Origin: Zhenhengia yiwuensis
Lineage (GTDB): Bacteria; Bacillota; Clostridia; Lachnospirales; Cellulosilyticaceae
Reading direction: 5' to 3'
Length of the DNA stretch: 6,546 bases
Assembly (NCBI RefSeq): GCF_014384995.1
Contig: NZ_JACRSY010000068.1
Location: forward strand, 1-6,546
Below the pieces are notes generated by a model that was given only the letters and a program-made list of their open reading frames with translations, was not told where the DNA came from and ran no database searches. A program made the position numbers and the translations under genes. Shown here one piece after another: positions 4,776-6,546 of the stretch; positions within the stretch are counted from its first letter, which is position 1; each line of letters begins with the position of its first letter.

Positions 4776-5288
4776 ATGAAAGATTATTTACAAGAGACAA
4801 AGAAATGTTTAGAAGAATACAAGGCAAATAAGGATATGCTAGAGGCTAATATAAAATTATTAAAGAAATTAAAAGAAAATCGTAAGAATAGGATAGAGGG
4901 AGAAACAGGTGTAACAGGGATTAATTATGATACAATACCATCAAAAAATAATAAAGTCACTTCAAAGGTTGAAGAAATAGCCATTAAGAATGTTCAACTT
5001 GAACTAGATCTTGAGGAGAAAATAGAGGCATTAAGTTATTATGTGAATCGTATTGATATGGGATTAGAGGACATTAAGCCTGAATGGAAAGAGGTATTAG
5101 TTTTAAAGTTTCTAGAAGGGTATACATGGGCGTATACAGAAAGAAAAGTCGGACTGAGTGAATCAACATGCAAAAGATATGCAAAAGAGGGGATTAAAGC
5201 GTTAGCAGATAAGCTAGCAGGGCAAAAGAGCTACATAGACTTACCTTTATTTAGAGATATTTATTTAGGACAGGTAGTAGGAGAATAG
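4776..5288 (+). CDS. RinA/ArpU-type phage late transcription activator (sigma-70 region 4-like)
   Basis: The 170-residue product has a highly charged N-terminal coiled-coil region (about residues 1-40, KDYLQETKKCLEEYKANKD onward), a linker near 45-65, a second helix (about 65-95), and a C-terminal helix-turn-helix like sigma factor region 4 (about 105-150: WKEVLVLKFLEGYTWAYTER, then KVGLSESTCKRYAKEGIKAL). This arrangement is typical of the RinA/ArpU group, small activators that turn on packaging and structural genes in Firmicute phages, and it usually sits just before the terminase genes. ATG 4776 has AGGAGG (4763-4768) 7 bases upstream. The gene is followed within 10 bases by a strong terminator, so it ends its unit. 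The next gene here is not a terminase but a ClbS-like cargo gene and a non-coding zone. Confidence 0.75.
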   Translation: MKDYLQETKKCLEEYKANKDMLEANIKLLKKLKENRKNRIEGETGVTGINYDTIPSKNNKVTSKVEEIAIKNVQLELDLEEKIEALSYYVNRIDMGLEDIKPEWKEVLVLKFLEGYTWAYTERKVGLSESTCKRYAKEGIKALADKLAGQKSYIDLPLFRDIYLGQVVGE

Positions 5289-5297
5289 GTTGTTAAG

Positions 5298-5324
5298 AGC
5301 TAGGACATAGGTTCTAGCTTTTTT
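5298..5324 (+). terminator. Strong intrinsic terminator after the RinA-like gene
   Basis: AGCTAGGAC (5298-5306) pairs with GTTCTAGCT (5311-5319) over 9 positions, one a G-T wobble, around the loop ATAG. Six T follow (5319-5324). It begins 9 bases after the stop codon. Confidence 0.85.
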
Positions 5325-5400
5325 AAGTGAAATGGTGATTTTAATGAAAAAATATGATAATATATAAAAAATAGATAATTTATGAGTCGAATCATTTAAT

Positions 5401-5422
5401 ATATGACATGCTGTTGTCATAT
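5401..5422. promoter_or_regulatory. Inverted repeat ATATGACA-N6-TGTCATAT, candidate operator
   Basis: Perfect 8-base arms (5401-5408 and 5415-5422) flank a 6-base spacer, the layout of a binding site for a dimeric repressor. It lies 55 bases before the ClbS-like start codon. A clear plus-strand promoter with standard spacing was not found, but TTGTCA (5414-5419) within the right arm could be a -35. On the minus strand TTGAAT and TATATT with 17-base spacing also span it. A smaller dyad, ATGAGTCGAATCAT, lies at 5382-5395. Confidence 0.4.
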
Positions 5423-5476
5423 TCAATATGTTATTATGTAGAAAATGAAAGGGTAAAAAATTTATGGGGGCATAAT

Positions 5477-5992
5477 ATGCAAGGATATGAGACTAAGGAT
5501 GAACTTATTAAACAAATAGTAAAGATGGCAAAGCTTTTTATTGATGAGTTTGATACAGTGAGTGAAGCTGATAAAAATAGGCTTATTGAAGGCGTTGACC
5601 ACACACCATTTCAAATGTTAGCCTATCAGCTAGGATGGATGAATCTAGTTATGAACTGGGATAAAAATGAATTAGAAGGCTATGAAGTACTTACTCCTGC
5701 ACCTGAGTACAAATGGAACAAGCTAGGTGATTTGTATGAGAACTTTTATGAAGAGTATAAAGAGTATTCTTTAGATGAATTAAAAGGACTATTCAATAAT
5801 TGCGTTGAACGGATTATAATTTGGATTAGTAGCTTTTCTGATGAGGAGTTATTTTCACAAGGTGTTAGAAAATGGGCGTCTTCTACACCATCAAAATGGC
5901 CTATTTGGAAGTGGGTACATATTAATACAGTTGCTCCTTTTAAAACATTCCGCACAAAAATTAGAAAATGGAAAAAGCTTAATAATCAATAA
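5477..5992 (+). CDS. ClbS/DfsB family four-helix bundle protein (DUF1706)
   Basis: The 171-residue product is a full-length member of the ClbS/DfsB family. The founding member, ClbS, protects colibactin-producing bacteria by hydrolysing the toxin's cyclopropane; the many homologues in Firmicutes have no known substrate. Conserved stretches include LIEGVDHTPFQMLAYQLGWM (about residues 36-55), APEYKWNKLGDLYENFY (about 75-91), and the Trp-rich end KWASSTPSKWPIWKWVHINT followed by VAPFKTFRTKIRKWKKL. It has no signal peptide or membrane helix. ATG 5477 has GGGGG (5466-5470) 6 bases upstream; the longer frame from 5408 lacks such a site and would run through the inverted repeat. The gene has its own leader and is closed by terminators on both sides, so it is a separate cargo unit. 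A self-resistance or detoxification role is family inference only. Confidence 0.85.
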   Translation: MQGYETKDELIKQIVKMAKLFIDEFDTVSEADKNRLIEGVDHTPFQMLAYQLGWMNLVMNWDKNELEGYEVLTPAPEYKWNKLGDLYENFYEEYKEYSLDELKGLFNNCVERIIIWISSFSDEELFSQGVRKWASSTPSKWPIWKWVHINTVAPFKTFRTKIRKWKKLNNQ

Positions 5993-6030
5993 AATAGTTA
6001 TTTAACAAGTAAATAAAAATATCATTTTAG

Positions 6031-6062
6031 ATAGGACTAAGTGAAAGCTTAGTTCTATTTTT
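6031..6062 (+). terminator. Intrinsic terminator after the ClbS-like gene
   Basis: ATAGGACTAAG (6031-6041) pairs along all 11 positions with CTTAGTTCTAT (6048-6058), one a G-T wobble, around the loop TGAAAG. Five T follow. It lies 38 bases after the stop codon. Confidence 0.85.
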
Positions 6063-6085
6063 CTGCATAAAATGACAAATCCCTA

Positions 6086-6114
6086 TTTACAAATACGAAC
6101 ATTTGTTCTGTAAT
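6086..6114 (+). promoter_or_regulatory. Candidate SOS promoter with LexA box
   Basis: TTTACA (6086-6091) and TGTAAT (6109-6114) are 17 bases apart. The spacer holds CGAACATTTGTTCT (6096-6109), which matches the Gram-positive LexA consensus CGAACN4GTTCG at all but the last base, and its GAAC/GTTC arms are perfect. A box in the spacer is a usual place for LexA repression. No protein gene with a good ribosome binding site follows, so the target seems to be a short RNA ending at 6215. The weak second base of the -10 lowers confidence in promoter strength, not in the LexA box. Confidence 0.6.
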
Positions 6115-6120
6115 AATCAT

Positions 6121-6215
6121 GCAAACTCCCCCCTTACAGGAGTTATCTATTGTATTACACATATGGTAGGAGTATCTTTTGTTTTTAGATCATGGCAACA
6201 TGGTCTTCTTTTTTT
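6121..6215 (+). ncRNA. Candidate SOS-controlled ~95-nt small RNA
   Basis: Inferred from the LexA-box promoter and a terminator about 95 bases downstream. The RNA would have a 5' hairpin (AACTCC 6124-6129 with GGAGTT 6139-6144), a single-stranded middle and the terminator hairpin. The 5' hairpin sequesters the AGGAG at 6138-6142, so a hidden TTG-started micropeptide (6150-6188) is possible but ends inside the terminator. I do not recognise an RNA family. An antisense or regulatory RNA, or a leader for a gene beyond the terminator, are alternatives. Confidence 0.35.
6187..6215 (+). terminator. Strong intrinsic terminator with GCAA tetraloop
   Basis: AGATCATG (6187-6194) and CATGGTCT (6199-6206) form an 8-pair stem with one wobble, capped by GCAA, a stable GNRA tetraloop, and followed by TCTTTTTTT. 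No protein gene ends before it since the terminator at 6031-6062, so it must end a separate transcript. Confidence 0.8.
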
Positions 6216-6260
6216 GCTTAGAATATCATTTATTTTAGACTTACTACTTTAAATCTATTA

Positions 6261-6289
6261 TTTACAAATAAGTAATAAACAGATATACT
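6261..6289 (+). promoter_or_regulatory. Sigma-A promoter upstream of a structured RNA
   Basis: TTTACA (6261-6266) and TATACT (6284-6289) are separated by exactly 17 bases, each matching the consensus at five of six positions. The -35 lies in the 12-mer TATTTACAAATA (6259-6270), identical to the one around the -35 of the LexA-box promoter. Transcription would start near 6296. Confidence 0.55.
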
Positions 6290-6295
6290 TAAGAG

Positions 6296-6386
6296 TAGAT
6301 ACAAAGCCAGTGTAAGTCCTTAATTATCGCAAGAAATTGTAAGCTACAGGTGCTGTAGTCGACTTAAGGCAGAGTTTTATTTTTTT
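6296..6386 (+). ncRNA. Candidate structured small RNA with three-way junction
   Basis: Between the promoter at 6261-6289 and the U-run at 6375-6386 the sequence folds compactly. The closing helix is GCC (6306-6308) with GGC (6368-6370), and AAGTC (6314-6318) with GACTT (6361-6365). Two hairpins branch from it: CTTA/TAAG plus ATT/AAT (6319-6343) and CTACAG-GTG-CTGTAG (6344-6358). An alternative helix, CCTTAA (6318-6323) with TTAAGG (6364-6369), competes with the closing stem, so two states are possible. There is no protein frame with a start signal. It is not a tRNA and does not match a riboswitch consensus I can recall. A plasmid- or phage-borne regulatory RNA is the best guess. Confidence 0.4.
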
Positions 6387-6451
6387 ATTATTTGTAAACA
6401 ACGCCATTTAGTGGCATAAAGAAGACAGTTTTATAAATAAAGAGATACTTT

Positions 6452-6480
6452 TTTAATTGAAGGTACTTTTTGTTTATAAT
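6452..6480 (+). promoter_or_regulatory. Weak candidate promoter
   Basis: A perfect -10 TATAAT (6475-6480) has a poor -35 (TTTAAT, 6452-6457) at 17 bases. Any transcript would run almost at once into the hairpin at 6479-6526. AT-rich composition makes the -10 a possible chance match. Confidence 0.2.
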
Positions 6481-6526
6481 ATAAAAAATAAGGCTCGATC
6501 TTCGGTTCTAGCCTTATTTTTTATAT
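6479..6526. terminator. Bidirectional intrinsic terminator
   Basis: Arms AAAAAATAAGGCT (6483-6495) and AGCCTTATTTTTT (6510-6522) are perfectly complementary over 13 bases, and the pairing extends to 6479 and 6526. The A-run before and T-run after the GC core give a U-tract in both directions. It would stop transcripts from this window and any gene converging from the right. Confidence 0.8.
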
Positions 6527-6546
6527 AGGAATATTTTTTTGCAAAG

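Larger units (their letters stand above)
6084..6400. repeat. Three copies of TTTACAAATA in the non-coding tail
   Basis: TATTTACAAATA occurs at 6084-6095 and 6259-6270, and TATTTGTAAA, the inverted form of its 10-base core, at 6389-6398. The motif is itself nearly palindromic (TATTT and AAATA around AC). The first two copies contain the -35 boxes of the two candidate RNA promoters; the third, inverted, lies just after the U-run of the second RNA. Confidence 0.5.

Noticed and set aside
5746..5955. Minus-strand open frame of 69 codons inside the ClbS-like gene
   Set aside because: Entirely antisense to a conserved family member with no start signal.
6058..6121. Minus-strand 21-residue frame (MIITEQMFVFVNRDLSFYAE...) with a G-rich site upstream
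   Set aside because: Although GGGGGGAG lies upstream at a usable distance, the frame consists of the LexA box and promoter read backwards, no minus-strand promoter was seen nearby, and the peptide has no recognisable features.
6150..6238. TTG-started micro-ORFs (6150-6188 and 6179-6238), the second hydrophobic, each after an AGGAG
   Set aside because: Both run into or through the strong terminator at 6187-6215, so a full message would rarely exist. A type I toxin was considered, but the peptides lack the usual membrane helix followed by a charged end.

Overview
The DNA is strongly AT-rich. Start codons are preceded by clear GGAGG-type ribosome binding sites and the intrinsic terminators are U-rich, which points to a low-GC Firmicute, most likely a clostridial lineage. 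The gene set (single-stranded DNA-binding protein, ParM-like actin with a small ribbon-helix-helix partner, RinA/ArpU-type late activator, GIY-YIG nuclease, NdpA-type nucleoid protein) is accessory rather than chromosomal core. It best fits an extrachromosomal prophage (phage-plasmid) or a plasmid with phage-derived parts. This is inferred from gene content; no capsid, terminase or replication initiator gene is in the window.

Layout: 1-198 is the end of a winged-helix protein, followed by a 57-residue orphan (229-402). Positions 411-510 hold a compact minus-strand unit with a consensus promoter and a terminator, unrelated to any listed gene. A leader hairpin precedes the NA37/NdpA nucleoid-associated gene (600-1571), then a terminator and a GIY-YIG nuclease gene (1697-2482). 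Positions 2529-3032 hold two short genes that look damaged or frameshifted; one is broken by an exact 14-bp tandem duplication. Next come ssb (2995-3411), a twin palindrome (3426-3478), parM-like (3494-4417) and an overlapping ParR-like gene (4410-4682), then a long hairpin, a RinA-like activator (4776-5288) with a strong terminator, and a ClbS/DfsB-family gene (5477-5992) as its own cargo unit.

The last 550 bases have no convincing protein gene but are dense in signals: two promoters of the same architecture (TTTACA inside the 12-mer TATTTACAAATA, 17-bp spacer), one with a LexA-type SOS box between its elements. Each is followed within about 100 bases by foldable RNA and a U-run. I read these as two candidate small RNAs. 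A further weak promoter and a bidirectional terminator close the window.

How it may work together: the ParM filament, the RHH adaptor and the twin palindrome (candidate centromere/operator) would give stable inheritance. SSB would serve replication, the RinA-like protein would switch on late genes beyond the window, and the SOS-box promoter would tie an RNA to DNA damage, the usual prophage induction cue. The ClbS-like gene looks like a passenger that benefits the host.
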